The position numbers were made by a program, and so were the translations under genes. A stretch of 64,000 nucleotides of DNA, from contig JAVTLE010000015.1 in the NCBI GenBank assembly GCA_033439295.1, positions 2,108,001 to 2,172,000 of the forward strand, in the 5' to 3' direction. Numbering within the stretch: position 1 is the stretch's first letter; every line of letters begins with the position of its first letter. Below are positions 13,432 to 25,200 of this stretch, in pieces. Under the pieces are notes generated by a model. That model saw only the letters and a program-made list of their open reading frames with translations, made no database searches and was not told the DNA's origin. This DNA comes from Deuterostichococcus epilithicus (Eukaryota; Chlorophyta; Trebouxiophyceae; Prasiolales; Stichococcaceae).

Positions 13432-16400
13432 ATGAGCCCAGCCGCCATGGCCGCGGCGGCCGTGCTGGACGCCGCGACGCTGGCGGCTGGCGGCGCCGCC
13501 TGCTTTGCCGCGGGGAGCGTGGCGCAGCGCCTGCGGCTGCCGCAGGTGCTTCCTCCTGTCGGCGGGCCGCAGAGCAGCACGCTTGCTGTGTCCAGCAGTC
13601 GCCCTCCTACAACGTGTTCATCAAGACGGCTCTCCAATGGGCAGGCAGCACCTGATGCTCCGCGTGTGCTGCGTGAACTACAGATTACAGGCTACCTGCT
13701 GGCGGGCATCGCCGCGGGTCCGCACGGCACTGGCCTGCTGTCCGCGCGCCTGCTCGGGCGGCTGGCGCCGGTGGAGGCGGCGTGCCTCGCGGCGATCGCA
13801 TTCGCTGCGGGCGCGGAGCTGCACCTGTCGGAGCTGCAGCGCACTCGGCGGCAGGCGTGCTCCCCCTTGCTGGAACCCGGGCTCCCGCATGCGCTGCTGA
13901 GCAAGCCACCGCACAGTAGCGCTGCTGTCTTCCTTGCTTTCCTGTTCGTTCTCCTGGCTCCATCGCATTGAATATGCTTGACACATCCAACTCCCGGTCC
14001 TGAGGCGAGCGGGTGTCCGTAAATGTCATGCAGGTGCTGTGCATCACGGCGGCGGTGGCCGTCGCCAGCTGGCTGGCAGTCGGCGGCACGCTGCTGGCGC
14101 TGGCGCCGGCAGTGCCCTTCCTGCGCCGCCTGCCGCCGCACGAGCTGTGGGCGGTCGCCTCCCTAGGCGGCACGCTCGCGATGGCACGCTCGCCGGCGTC
14201 CATGGTGAGCAGTGCGCGCTCAGTGCTGCGGAGCGCACCAGCACCATGAGGTCTGCGTTGGAGCTGCCCGCGTTTGCACTCGCCTCCGCATTCTCGTGTC
14301 AGTCATGCTCATATGTGCCTTGCATCAAGAGCTGCAGCAGGCAGGACCGCAGAAATGGCATGCCCAATGCTTCGAGATCTCGCACACCTCGCCAGGAGTG
14401 GTGCACCACGTCGCTGGGTCGAGTCTTGCACACCCGTGTGTTGCGCAGATTGCGGTGCTGCGGGAGACGGAGGGGCAGGGGCCCTTCTGCTCGCTGGTGC
14501 TCGCCGTCGTGGTCATCAAGGACGTCGTCGTCTTTGTGGCCTTCGCCACCAACTTGGAGGTTGCCAGCACGGTGCGCGCGTGCTGGGCCATGCCNGGGGG
14601 GGATTTTCATTGACACGTACACCCAGTTGACGTGAGCACGCCCACGTTGTCCGTCCCCAACGCCCCTGGTGGCTCCTTACTCGGCTCGCAGCGACCGGGA
14701 GTTTGGATTGCCAAAGGTGGACAGGCCGCATCGCCGCCCCAGCGCCGGGGGGTCCCCGGGCCGTGTGCCGGCAGCCGCATCGGCGCCGCCGACCAGTCCC
14801 AGGCGCCCATGACTAATGACCATGGCCGCTGCCGCTGCGGCAGGTGATGCGCTCGGCAGGCAGCACGAGCGCGGCGGCGCTGGTGCACCCGGCTGTGGGC
14901 CTGGCGATGAGCGGCACCCTGGGCGTCGCGGGCGGCGCGCTGCTGGGCCTGGTTCTGCAGGCCAGCCTGCCGGGGGCGCTGCGGCCACGCGTGCCGGAGG
15001 TCGCCATCCTCAGGTGCCTCCTCGCCCTGCCCTGTCTCACCCGTTCCCGTCACTGCCATCGGCGAAGTGAGAGGCAGCCATCGATGCCAGAAGCGTGCCC
15101 GCGGGCACCTGCGTGCCCACTCGTCAGTCGCGTGGCTGCGTGTGGTGCGACACCTGCCTCTCATGCTGTGATGGTTGAAGACCGAACGTGAGTAAAGATA
15201 GCACGTTTGCCATTGGCACCATCACTGCCTCGAAGCCTTGCAGGGTCCACCTGTACACCTCGCTGGCGCGCGCAGCGCCGGGATCCGATCCGCGACGTCT
15301 CGAATCTAAGTACTTGCGCACCCCGTCACAGGGCGAAGTCCGCCGCCACCTTCGTGGCGGCTGCGGCGGTGTACTGGGCCGCTGTCCAGCTGGAGGCGGA
15401 GCCGCTGCTGGCGTGCGTGACCGCAGGCCTCGTCGTCGCCAACCGCAGGCGCGTGCTGCGGTGCATGAACGCCACACTGCTCTGCAGCGCTGCCACCGAG
15501 AGGGCAGGTCCGGTGCCTGGGGCGCAGGCTGCTGCTGCACCCGAGGGCGCCGCTCCGGGCATGGTGCCGCCAGCGCCGCTCCGGGCCTGACTGCCGCAGC
15601 AGACGCGGTCGGCTGCGGGCTGGCTGCCGCGAACCTGCGGTGGAGGCCGGGAAGTCTTAGAGAACTCGCTGGCAGGCAGCATGCCAATCCAAGATGTCCA
15701 GCTCTATCCTGCCGCTGCATGACGCCGCTCCCGCATCCCTGCTGAGGCTGCACCAACGGCGCCGACGCACAGGTCGGAGGGCGCCAGCAGGGATGTGCAG
15801 GAGGAACTCGTGGGCGGCCTGGCGGCGCTCATGCCAGCCGTCAACCCCGTGTTCTTTGGCCTCGTCGGCGCCTCCGTCCGCCTGGTGCGCACCAGGCTCT
15901 CTCAGACCCATGCTTCTGAGGTGCCAGAAATCCACTCACTGCTGTGCATCCTGAATGCTGCTGGCCAGTATCGTGCTGGCAGATCAACGCTTTTGATGCG
16001 GCATTGTTGATGATATGTTCGAGCAAACCGTGTCGAGCGACTGGTCGCCCGTTGCGCAGCGGGCTCTGGTGACGGATCTGTGGGCGGCGGCGGCTCTGGC
16101 GGCGGCCCGCGGCTTTGCGGTGTGGGCTGGCTCCTGGGCGGGCGGCACCGCGGGCCACGCCGACCCCGAGATCCGGGGCCGCCTGTGGCAGAGCATGATC
16201 ACGCAGGTGGGAGGGGGGTTGGGTGTTACACTGGGCTGTGGCGACGGGACACCTCTTGGTTCAGGGTTCAGAGTGGCAGACGCCATGCCTGCATCTGCTG
16301 TTGGCAGCAGCAATGTCACCGGACTGCCTTGCTGGGGCCGCTGCCGGGCAGTAGTGGCCTGGTATCCGTGGGCAGCGGCGAGGCCTGAAATGCCTGGCAC

Positions 16401-17403
16401 ACAGGCGGGCATTGCCATGGGCCTGGCGAAGTCGGTCGCGGCGAGGTTTCCGGCCTGGGGTCACGACTTCTCGACCCTCATGGTGCGCGCTGCTTCCAGC
16501 TTCCCGCTCCACAATCCGCATCACTAGGCAGCTGGGATGCAGAATCGCCGCGTGAGGGCCGGTTCCACGCTTGCTGGCCAGCCCTCCACGGCGAGGCAAT
16601 TGCCTCGAGGCACAGCAGGCAAGGGCTTGACCAGGCCAGCTGGCGACAAGCGCCCAACAGCACGGGCGGGGCTTCAACCCAGGCAGCCTGACACATGTGA
16701 CCTGCGCGTGCAGATCGGCGTGATACTGTTCAATATGCTGTGCGGGCCGTCGCTGTTCCGTGCCGCCATCGTGGCCATGGGCGAGAGCCGGCGGCGTGGC
16801 TTCCAGGACTTGGACCAGCGCACCGCCACAAAGTGCGCCTGCCTGCCACCCCTTTGTTGTCCATTGCCTGCTGCTGTGGCAAGCCGCCTGCCTGCGCGCC
16901 GCTGCTGGTCGGCAGTCACGAGGAGTGTCGACAGTGGGCAGAACCTCTTGAGGACAGGGACTGAGTGCCAAGCCTGCACTGGGCGGGCACCCCGCCAACG
17001 TGGGGCACGACGTGCTGGCAGGTCCACAGCAGCATGGGCGCCCGCTTCTACAGTGTGAAGGGGCGCCCATGGTAGCATCCGAAGTCGCTGCCGCTGCCAT
17101 TGCCAAAGTACATGATCTTGGATGTTTCAACGGGGCATCAGGGGCAAGACGAGGCCGGTGGAGCACATCTCGCTGGCGCTGCCGGAGCTGCCGTCGCCGC
17201 TGGGGTCGCCGCAGCTGGGGTCGCCACAGCTGGTGTCGCCGCAGCTGGTGTCGCCGCACCCGCTGCGCTCGCCGCAGCTGGACAGCCTCGGCAGCGGCGC
17301 CTGGCCGGGGCCCCCGGAGCCTATTATCGCACGGGCAGCGCGGCGCTCGCAGTCGGTCGGCAACACCATGCTGCTGCGCCTTGGCAGCGGCAGTGAGCTG
17401 TGA
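13432..17403 (+). CDS. Monovalent cation:proton antiporter (Na_H_Exchanger, CPA family)
   Basis: The start at 13432 (MSPAAMAAAAVLDAATLAA) opens a hydrophobic first helix. Later exons give LAGIAAGPHGTGLLS, AIAFAAGAELHLSEL, a membrane segment from about 14025 (ITAAVAVASWLAVGGTLLAL), the segment SLVLAVVVIKDVVVFVAF, AVGLAMSGTLGVAGGALLG (from about 14895), LMPAVNPVFFGLVGASVRL, the stretch ending GTAGHADPEIRGRL, and VILFNMLCGPSLFRAAI. The order of a Gly-rich re-entrant region, AxxAGxEL and late VFFGxVGxS-type helices matches Na+/H+ and K+/H+ exchangers of the CPA superfamily. It should exchange Na+ or K+ for H+ across an internal or plasma membrane; the cation and membrane cannot be told. A cytoplasmic tail with SPQL repeats ends at 17403. 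One N at 14595 falls within the gene. Exon borders are approximate. Confidence 0.85.
17193..17281 (+). repeat. 15-bp tandem repeat encoding SPQL units
   Basis: Imperfect 15-bp units (TCGCCGCAGCTGGTG type) repeat about five times in the last exon of the antiporter. They encode LGSPQLGSPQLVSPQLVSP followed by SPQLDSL. Each unit has a Ser-Pro pair, so the tail is a candidate substrate for proline-directed kinases (inference). Confidence 0.8.
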
Positions 17404-18569
17404 GGTGTGGCAGACGATAAGAGGCGTGGGACTTGCAGAACTGCAGAATACTGGAGGCCGTAGATCATCCAGAAAAGAAGGGAGACCCCAGAACAGAGGT
17501 CCAATTCTCACTTTATGATGCACCCTCAGCTGCTATGCACTTGTGGCTACGCTGACTGGTTGCCATATTGGATGCGTTTCAGGCTGTAAGCACAGCGATA
17601 CACAGTAAACATGTGGAAAGCACTTAAACTGGTGAGCGTTGGGAGGCCGCCGATGCCATGTGGGAATGAGGTGGCCAATCGACGATGTGGAGGCGTCCAA
17701 ACCAGCTGGGAAGATTTCCATCAAAACCAATCAGGCAATACAGAATCCGCAAAACACACAAGGTTTAAACAAGAAGCTGGGCTGCCAAAGAAGTCATATG
17801 CGCAACACACCACCGCACGCAGCGGGAAGTACAGCAGCGCCCCATCTTTCGTGGTCAAACTAGCTGCTTATGTCAATGGCTGTCCCCACCGAGGTGCGCG
17901 CCTTCGCCTAGCAAGGATTTTTTTTGGGTGTCTACGTATATAGGACATGCTGCAAAGCAGGGTAAACCACAGTTAAGCACTTGCAAGGATGCTTTTCCCG
18001 CCTTGCTGCTGCTGCACATTCTTGCGAGAGAGCGCGTGAGAGCGCACCCTCTGACCACGTCAGTGGGACGTCCGAGTCGGGGCACAAACCAGTTTAAGAA
18101 GAATTTGGGCGTTGCACAGGCGCCACACACTGCAAACCAAAAACGGGGCGTGCGCGGCCCCCCCAGGGGGCAGACAGCTGCGGCCGCGGCCGCTGCCGCG
18201 TGCGGCTCAGTCCCTTGCCGCCCCCTGGGAGGCTGCAGTCGCACAGACTCGACTTGCTACCTAGCCGCAGCGCAGCCAGACACGCTGAGGGTACTGCCGG
18301 GGGGACTGGACCGGGCGGGGGGTGGCGCCTGCTGGCGGCGCGGCGCCGCCCGAGCCAAGACCCCCCCTGATCCGCACAGACGGGACGTAACTCCTCTGAG
18401 GTGTTGTCGCAGTAGTCATACTTGTTGCGCGGGCGCACGCCAGCCAGCTGGATCAACGCCGCCGCCGCCGCCAGAGCTGCAGCTGCCGGAGCCGCCTGGC
18501 GAGGCAGAAAGGCGGGTGCAGCAATGGCTGCGGGCACACCAGACGCTTGGCGCCAGGCGGAGGCGCTGC
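17404..18569. other. Intergenic region between convergent 3' ends
   Basis: This lies between the stop of the antiporter and the stop of the next minus-strand gene. A TGTAA motif, the usual green algal polyadenylation signal, occurs at about 17585, some 180 nt past the antiporter stop. No coding exon was recognised. Confidence 0.45.
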
Positions 18570-21500
18570 TCACGCGGCGCGGATCTTGGTGCCGACGGGG
18601 CCGAAGGGCGACGGCCCGCGAAAGCCCATGACCATGCGGTCGCGGGGGCTGGTGCGCCAAAACTCGCCGTTGCCAGAGTGCTCCGCGTGCACACGGGTGA
18701 GCATGCCCTCCGGGAAGGGCGTGACGCGCGGCGCGCCCACACTGCCTGCAGCAGCAGGTGCAAGGGTTTGAGGGGGTAGCTCGGGAACACACACCGGCAG
18801 GATGGCGGCTGGCCTCATCCTGAAAGCTTCCCTTTTCAGGGTGGCGGGTGTTGCCGGTCTATGGTGCTCTGTCGGGAGGGTGCGACAAGAAACGAAGACG
18901 AGAAATAAAGGAAGAAGTTGACACATACGACTGCCTATAACAAAGGCAATACTAGCCGATCACAGCCAGTCGGTGGGCCATCGCAGTGCATGCTCACCTG
19001 GGCCGGTGAGGGCGGTGACGCTGTCGAAGATGGGCGCGCGGTTCTCGTCTGGGGAGTGCATCGCCTGGCGCTGCTGCTGCATCATGTGCGGCAGCATGCC
19101 GCCGTTCAGGCCGTTGCCTGCCACCGCGTTCTTGTACAGCACCTGGGGATTGTTGGGCCCTGTGGAGCGGCATATGAAAGGGTTTACGTGAGAGTTTACG
19201 TGATGGCGACTGGAATGGGAATCCTGTCTACGGACTCTCATTGCCAGCCTGCTCCTCCCTCAGCACTTAACATGGAGCCGGAGCGAGTAGGGTCTGCACA
19301 TGCCTGCACATCCAGACATCTCCACTCGAAGACAGGCGAGGGCCACAGACTCGCCTGGGGACGTCCAGCCATTGCCATGCGGTGCAAGCACCACATTTCG
19401 GTTGTACGCCTGCATACTGTACTGCGGCAGCAGCCCGGCGCCCAGCTGCGGCACAGCGACAGCAAAGGGTGGCTGAGAGACAAGGATGCCAAATGAGGCA
19501 CGTATGACGAGACGTCCAAGCGACTCAGGATCAAGCATAGCACAGCCAACTCCGATGTCGCGCGAGAAGTGCAGGGTGTCAACCCTGATGGTGGCCATGC
19601 GCACGCCGCTCGCGTGTGCTCAAGACAAGCGGGACTCGAACCGGCGGGATCGTGGGCCAGCAGTAAGACGGTTCGACCGTCTTACTGACGGTTCGAATAG
19701 CCGTCCGGTCTCACCTTGCCGTTGAGGGCGCCGGCCTGGGCGAGCCGCGCAAGGATGGCAGGGCCCTCGCCGGCCGGGAAGCGCGGAGAGCTGTGCGCCG
19801 AGTTGACGCGCGCCGCTGCCTCCTCGTCCGCACGCGCGGCCTCCATCGCCTGCCATTGGGAGGCGAGCTTCAGCTTTGAAAAGAGCGACGCATCATCATC
19901 TGTGTTGGGAGACATGCCACCGCATCCAGAGTCGCGCTCCGAGGCTGAAAGTGGACCCGGGCATGGCCTGGGCAGCGAACTGTGTGATATCCGGCAGTTC
20001 ATGCAGTCCGACACCAGAGCACGGCTCCGGCGCTTCAACAACACATATCCAGCAGTCTACCGCAAGCGCAAAGACAGCTGCACAGGGTGAAGGCCCACCT
20101 TGCGCTGGGCCATGATGACGCGCTCCTTGGCAGTCATCTTCGGCTGGACGATGAAGTGGACGTTCTTGTCTCTGGCTGGGTTGTGCTGGGTCAGGATGAC
20201 GGTGAAGTTCTGCGACGCACAATCGCGCAGCGGCATTCGGGCACATCTTTAATGACACAAATATCTTTGATGACGCTCGACGTGCAAAGTGCCCAATGCA
20301 CCAGCGCACTGAGTATCGACGCGATCGTCTGGTCATGTTGTGCCCCCCCTCCTCAAACGCTCAGTTCATAAAGCAGCAACATGCCACCGCATAGGCACAC
20401 ACGCGCACCCACTCAGCACTGGCGCACTCACCGTGCCCTCGTGGATGGGGATCTTCTGGAGCTGGTCGAACTCGTTGGCGCGGCTGCAGGCGATGACCAC
20501 CTGCAGCTGGGCGGCGGGCAGGCCCACCCGCTGCGCCAGCTGCTGCTGAAAGTCCTGGAAGGTGGTCCCGGCAGCCAGCTGCACGAGGCCCTTGAGCCGG
20601 TCCTGGATGCATCAACGCGATCAGTGAGCAGTGACTTACAGCTTTGAAACGCTGTAAGTACGCGCGGCCATCACCTGGATCGACCCGTGTTGTGTCCTGC
20701 ACGCAGGGTCCCCCGATGCCACCTTGCTAAAGACGCAGCACTTCCAGAGCCGCTGCCGATCCGCCGGAGGCGGCAGAAGGCATCGGCCCGGCTGACTGAA
20801 CATGCAGCAGTTGGCAGGCCGGTTTAGAAGGCACGCCAGCCGCGGCGGGCCACCGTCGGCTCGCCACGAGTTTGCGAAGATATTCGTGCACCAGAAGTCG
20901 GTCAATAGGCCAGAGCCAGTGGCGCAAACGAGTGCAAAGCATGCGTACAGAGCAGGAGGACTGACAGCGTCAGCCGAATAGGACGAGCGGCGCCGCCAGC
21001 CACCACAGGCGTGCAGAGTCAGCTCCTGATCGATGGGACACGTCCACGCGGCCTTTGGCATTGGACCAGCTGTGAACTGCCCATATGCCAGGCGAAACAC
21101 GAGCATCATCAGCATGCTGCCTGGCAGCGAAAACACGCGCACCGACGCCTGCGCGGGACGACTGCCTGACCTCTGGAGTCTGCCTGTACCGTGCCGGGCA
21201 AGGGCACCAGCAAGTGGGAGAGCCCCACCTGGTCACCCGCCTCGGACTTGTAGACGAACGGATACGAGGCTGCGAATGCCTCCATGTTAAATCCGCCGGC
21301 GCCTTTGCCGCTGCCGAATGGACTGCCGGAGCAGCGCTGGCTGCGAGCCTTCACAAACGGCGCCCGGACCGCGCCTGCCTCTGCTAACACCCTCCTCCGC
21401 TGGTTGCTGTCTGGCCGCCCAGCATCAGCAGCCCATGCTTGCCGAGCGAGCACAGCCTGGAGGGGAACGACGCCTCTGCAAAGCTCCTACAAGTCTTCGC

Positions 21501-21990
21501 GCTGGGGGCAGCCGTCAAGTGGATGCCAGGCGATGCACCAAGCGGCGCAGCGAAGGAAAGAAAGAAAGTGACTTCAGAGTTCAGTGACCAGCAACGCGCG
21601 TGCTGGGTATTTCAACGACTCGCTCGAACTCGCCTAGCGATGTGTTGACCGCGTTATCATTGCGGGGTTTTGCTGCTGTAAACCCTGCACAGCATGTTCA
21701 AGTACTGTGTTCCGAGGATGGCACGCGTAGATCGCATTTGCTGCCGATCGCATTGCACGCGGCGCCAGGTGTCAAGTCGTTGCTAGAGCTACCGTTCCGC
21801 CGTTGAGCTTCCGCGCTTCCATGCGATAAGCCATTTTTCCTGCGAACCATGTTGCACGCCTCGACGCTGCACACGTGCCCAGCAGCGAGCGCAGCGTCGG
21901 CCCGGGACAGCGGCAAGGCCACCTCGAGGCCGTGCAGCGCTCGTTCGACCCGCTTGGTGATTCCCCACGAAGCCATGCACTTTGGATGTT
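18570..21990 (-). CDS. Unrecognised multi-exon protein
   Basis: I do not recognise the product. Minus-strand exons with good codon composition lie near 21.36-21.19 kb (FNMEAFAASYPFVYKSEAG), 20.61-20.43 kb (TTFQDFQQQLAQRVGLPAAQ, then a stretch ending QLQKIPIHEG), 20.22-20.09 kb (FTVILTQHNPARDKNVHF, then MTAKERVIMAQRK), 19.90-19.72 kb (FSKLKLASQWQAMEAARADE), 19.48-19.40 kb, 19.16-19.01 kb (PHMMQQQRQAMHSPDENRAP) and 18.74-18.57 kb (FWRTSPRDRMVMGFRGPSPF, stop at 18570). The FQDFQQQLAQRVGLP exon could be a ubiquitin-like or PB1-like fold, judged only from its pattern. The first exon was not fixed; 21990 marks an exon candidate (ALHGLEVALPLSRADAALAA). No targeting signal is certain. Confidence 0.55.
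19629..19706. repeat. Nested palindromes with T-arm-like motif in an intron
   Basis: CAGTAAGACGG and CCGTCTTACTG form a perfect 11-bp inverted repeat with a 5-nt loop. Next to it GACGG and CCGTC enclose a 9-nt loop reading TTCGAA. On the minus strand GGTTCGAGTCCCG resembles a tRNA T-arm. No complete tRNA can be folded here. Confidence 0.5.
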
Positions 21991-22255
21991 TGCAAACCTC
22001 ACTGGTGCTGACCACCTGCAGACTCAGGGCCAGCCCTGCCCTCGACGACCGTCAGCAGTCTCGCTTTTCATAACGCTTACGATGCCTGATCACGATGGTG
22101 CAGGCACACGCGCGGTCGCGCCAGCAGCGGCGCTCTGTGTCAGCGGGCGTCGCTGCGGCAGAGAGCCCGCAGCAGGCGACGCGCTGCGCCAACAGCAGTA
22201 GCAGCAGCGCCATCAGCAGCAGCAGCCATGCGGCCGAGGGCGACCGTTTCCTTTC

Positions 22256-25200
22256 ATGGCTCACGGTGCGGTGAATGCTGCCCCAGCCCCCCTGGCACCA
22301 TCCGCCATGCTGCGCACCTCCCCGATCTCATGCTGCAGCAGGCGCCCTGCTGCGCACACACCCCAGCCAGGAGACAGGGCAGGCCCTGGCAACACAGGCC
22401 CAACTCTGACGGCACATGAGACATCTTCCATCTATGTGCCGCAGGCGCGGGGGGTGCAGCAGGACAAGATCACCACGCGCCCTGTGGACATGGGCGGCTA
22501 CCTGATCGACTCCACGGTCGCGGCGACAGACCTCAAAGAAGGCGAAACCATCCTGCGCGTTCCAGAGCACCTGATCGTGACGCTCAACAGGTCCGTCTAG
22601 CAAGAGGCCCCCTGCCTGGGCTGGTTGGTGTTATGCAAGCATGGCTGCAGGTCGTTGTCAGCATGTGTGGGTGTGGCGGTCGAGGCAGTATGCGATGCCG
22701 CGGCGGGGGTGTGCCACCTGTGCTGCGCAGCATGAGGCAGCTTGTCGCCGCACTTGGAAAGGCGAGGCAGCTGCGGCCGTTGGGGGATGGCGGCGGGTAG
22801 CAAACATGCGTGGATCAAAGGGAGTCGTTAGGAATCGACTGTAAGGCGACCTGAGGCGTGCCGTGCTGTTTCCGCTGCAGCATCTTCGAGGACGAGGCGG
22901 TGGCGGAGCTGCTGACCACCGGCAAGCTGTCGGAGCTTGCGGTGCTGACGCTCTACATGATGTGAGCCCCACGCATTCCTGTGCGTGGCCATCTGGATAT
23001 CGGCCTCACTCGCGCTCAGCATGCCAGGACCGCCGCTCTCGTTTGCTGGGGTCAAGAGTGTGTGCACTGTGCGGAGTCGTCTGCTGCATGTCCGCCTCCG
23101 CTTTCCGAGGAAACGCAGGGCGGGTTCTCGGACCGCAGCAGCTCGCACTGAGCGGTCGTGCACGCCGCCGCAGGTACGAGAAGAAGGAGGGCAGCAAGTC
23201 GCGGTGGTACGAGTACATTAAGGTGCGCCCCTGACGTTTTCATTCAGGGCTTAGGCTCCACACCTGCAGCTGGGCTGCCGCCCCAGGCACGCGCCTTCGC
23301 ACGACGCGAGCACCTCACAGGCACCGGGCTGGCAGCGGAAGCTGCTGCGCCGGCAGCCAGCCACGACCTGCGCCTGCCGCGAACCGCGCACCGCACGCGC
23401 GCGGCGCACCACACCCGGGTGTGAACAACCCCGACTGCCTCCACCCGCCGCAGGAGCTGGACAAGCAGCGGGCGCGCGGGCAGCAGGGCGCCAAGTCGCC
23501 ACTGCTGTGGGAGGCGCGGGAGGTGGATGAGTACCTGGCCGGCTCCCCCGTGCAGACGGAGATCCGGCAGCGGGTGCAGGTCAGCAGCCCCACTCCCCTC
23601 GTTGGCAACCTCCTCCCCCTTCGATCGGGAGACCCAGCATCGGAGGCAGGGCAGCGGCTCCCCTGTGCATCAGCCGCTGCAGCTGCACCCGCCACGTTTG
23701 TTCAGACCTGCGCGCGCCCGTGCCTGCGCGTGTGTGCGCCGGCAGCTTGCCTTTGATGGGGGCCTGGCTGAGCGCGGCGCGGCGAAGCCGAGCAGATGCC
23801 TGTGAAAGAACACTCTCTGTCTCGGACGCATCCCCCTTTCCAGCGGCCGCCATCAGACATGGGCCACGCGGCTCTGGCCAGGCTCTCGTGCGGTATCTTC
23901 CCGAACCTCCATTGCCATATCCCTGCGTGACCCAGCGCTCTAAACCCTACAGCCTCCTGCTACAGGGCATCGAGAAGGAGTACGGGGAGCTGGACACGGT
24001 GTGGTTCATGGCGGGGTCCCTGTTCCGGGACTACCCGTACGACACCCCCACCGACGCGTTCCCCATGAAGCTGTTCCGCGAGGTGCGTCTCGGCCCTGAC
24101 CGGCGCGCGGCGTCCGTCCAGCCGTGGCATTCAAACCTGGCGCGTGGCGACATTTTGGCAGAGCCCAGACCACTGGCCCTGCTGCCGCAGTCTGGCGGCA
24201 GAGCCTGCAGAGGCTCGCCCCCGCCGGGTTGGTGTGGTCTCAAGGTAGCCACCGCAGCCGTGCGGCGCACCCCTGCACCCCTGCACCCCTGCAACGTGGT
24301 TGCGGCGCGTAGGCGAGCGCAGTGCAGCCGCAGGGCGGGTTGCCCGTGCTCGAACGGCTTGCTGCGGCAATGCACGACGCCTGCTGAGAGTGCCGTGGTG
24401 TGCTCCCGCAGGCATTTGCGGCGGTGCAGGCCAGCGTGGTGCACCTGCAGGGCGTGCCGCTGTCGCAGCGCTTTGCGCTGGTGCCGCTCGGCCCGCCGCT
24501 GCTCGCTTACAGCCCCACAGCCAAGGCGCGCGCATATGTCTCTCAACCCCTGCCCGCCATCTGGCCCTGGCTTCGGCCTGACCAGCAACACCAAGCCTGA
24601 TGAGCAGCTGTCCCTGTCCTGGCACCAGCTCGGCGCCCGGCCTGTGCCCGCGGCACCGACCCGGAGGGAAGCATCTCGGGAGGCGGCGACCCAATGCGGC
24701 TGTGTTGCTTGTGGCTGTCATTCTCACGGCATTGTCAATGTGCGCAGGCGCTGCTGAAGTACGACCAGGAGCGCAAGGAGGTGACGCTCACGGCGGACCG
24801 CGACTACGCGGCCGGCGACCGGGTGCTCGCGTGGTGCGGCCCGCAGCCCAACTCCCGGGTGAGCGCCCCTTTGCAAGCCTGGGCTGAGCCCGCTGGTCGC
24901 TGCCCCAGCTCTCCCCTGTGCACTGCCCCGCAAACAGCCGGTTCCGAAGGCCCTTGAGAAGTCGGCCAGCCAGACTTTGAAACCCTGTAGCCCCCGCGCC
25001 CGCAGCTGCTGGTCGACTACGGCGTCGTGGACGAAAACAAGATCTGTGACAAGCTGCAGCTGGCGGCGACCGTCCCCAACAGTGGCCCTGTTCCGAACCC
25101 TGTGTGAAGCCCTGTGTTTCCCAACTGCAGCTGCTGGTCGTCCAAAATATCGTGGAGGAGAACGACCCGTGCGAGAGCCGCAGCCGAGTCAGCTGAGCAG

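Noticed and set aside
19621-19690. Possible tRNA gene on the minus strand (GGTTCGAGTCCCG)
   Set aside because: No matching acceptor or anticodon stem can be formed at the right distance, and the T-stem itself pairs poorly.
22052-22264. Minus-strand frame starting MSHERKRSPSAAWLLLLMAL, like a signal peptide
   Set aside because: The Leu run comes from a CAG/CAT-rich repeat on the plus strand, and the start would overlap the 5' end of the plus-strand SET gene. It joins no convincing exon.
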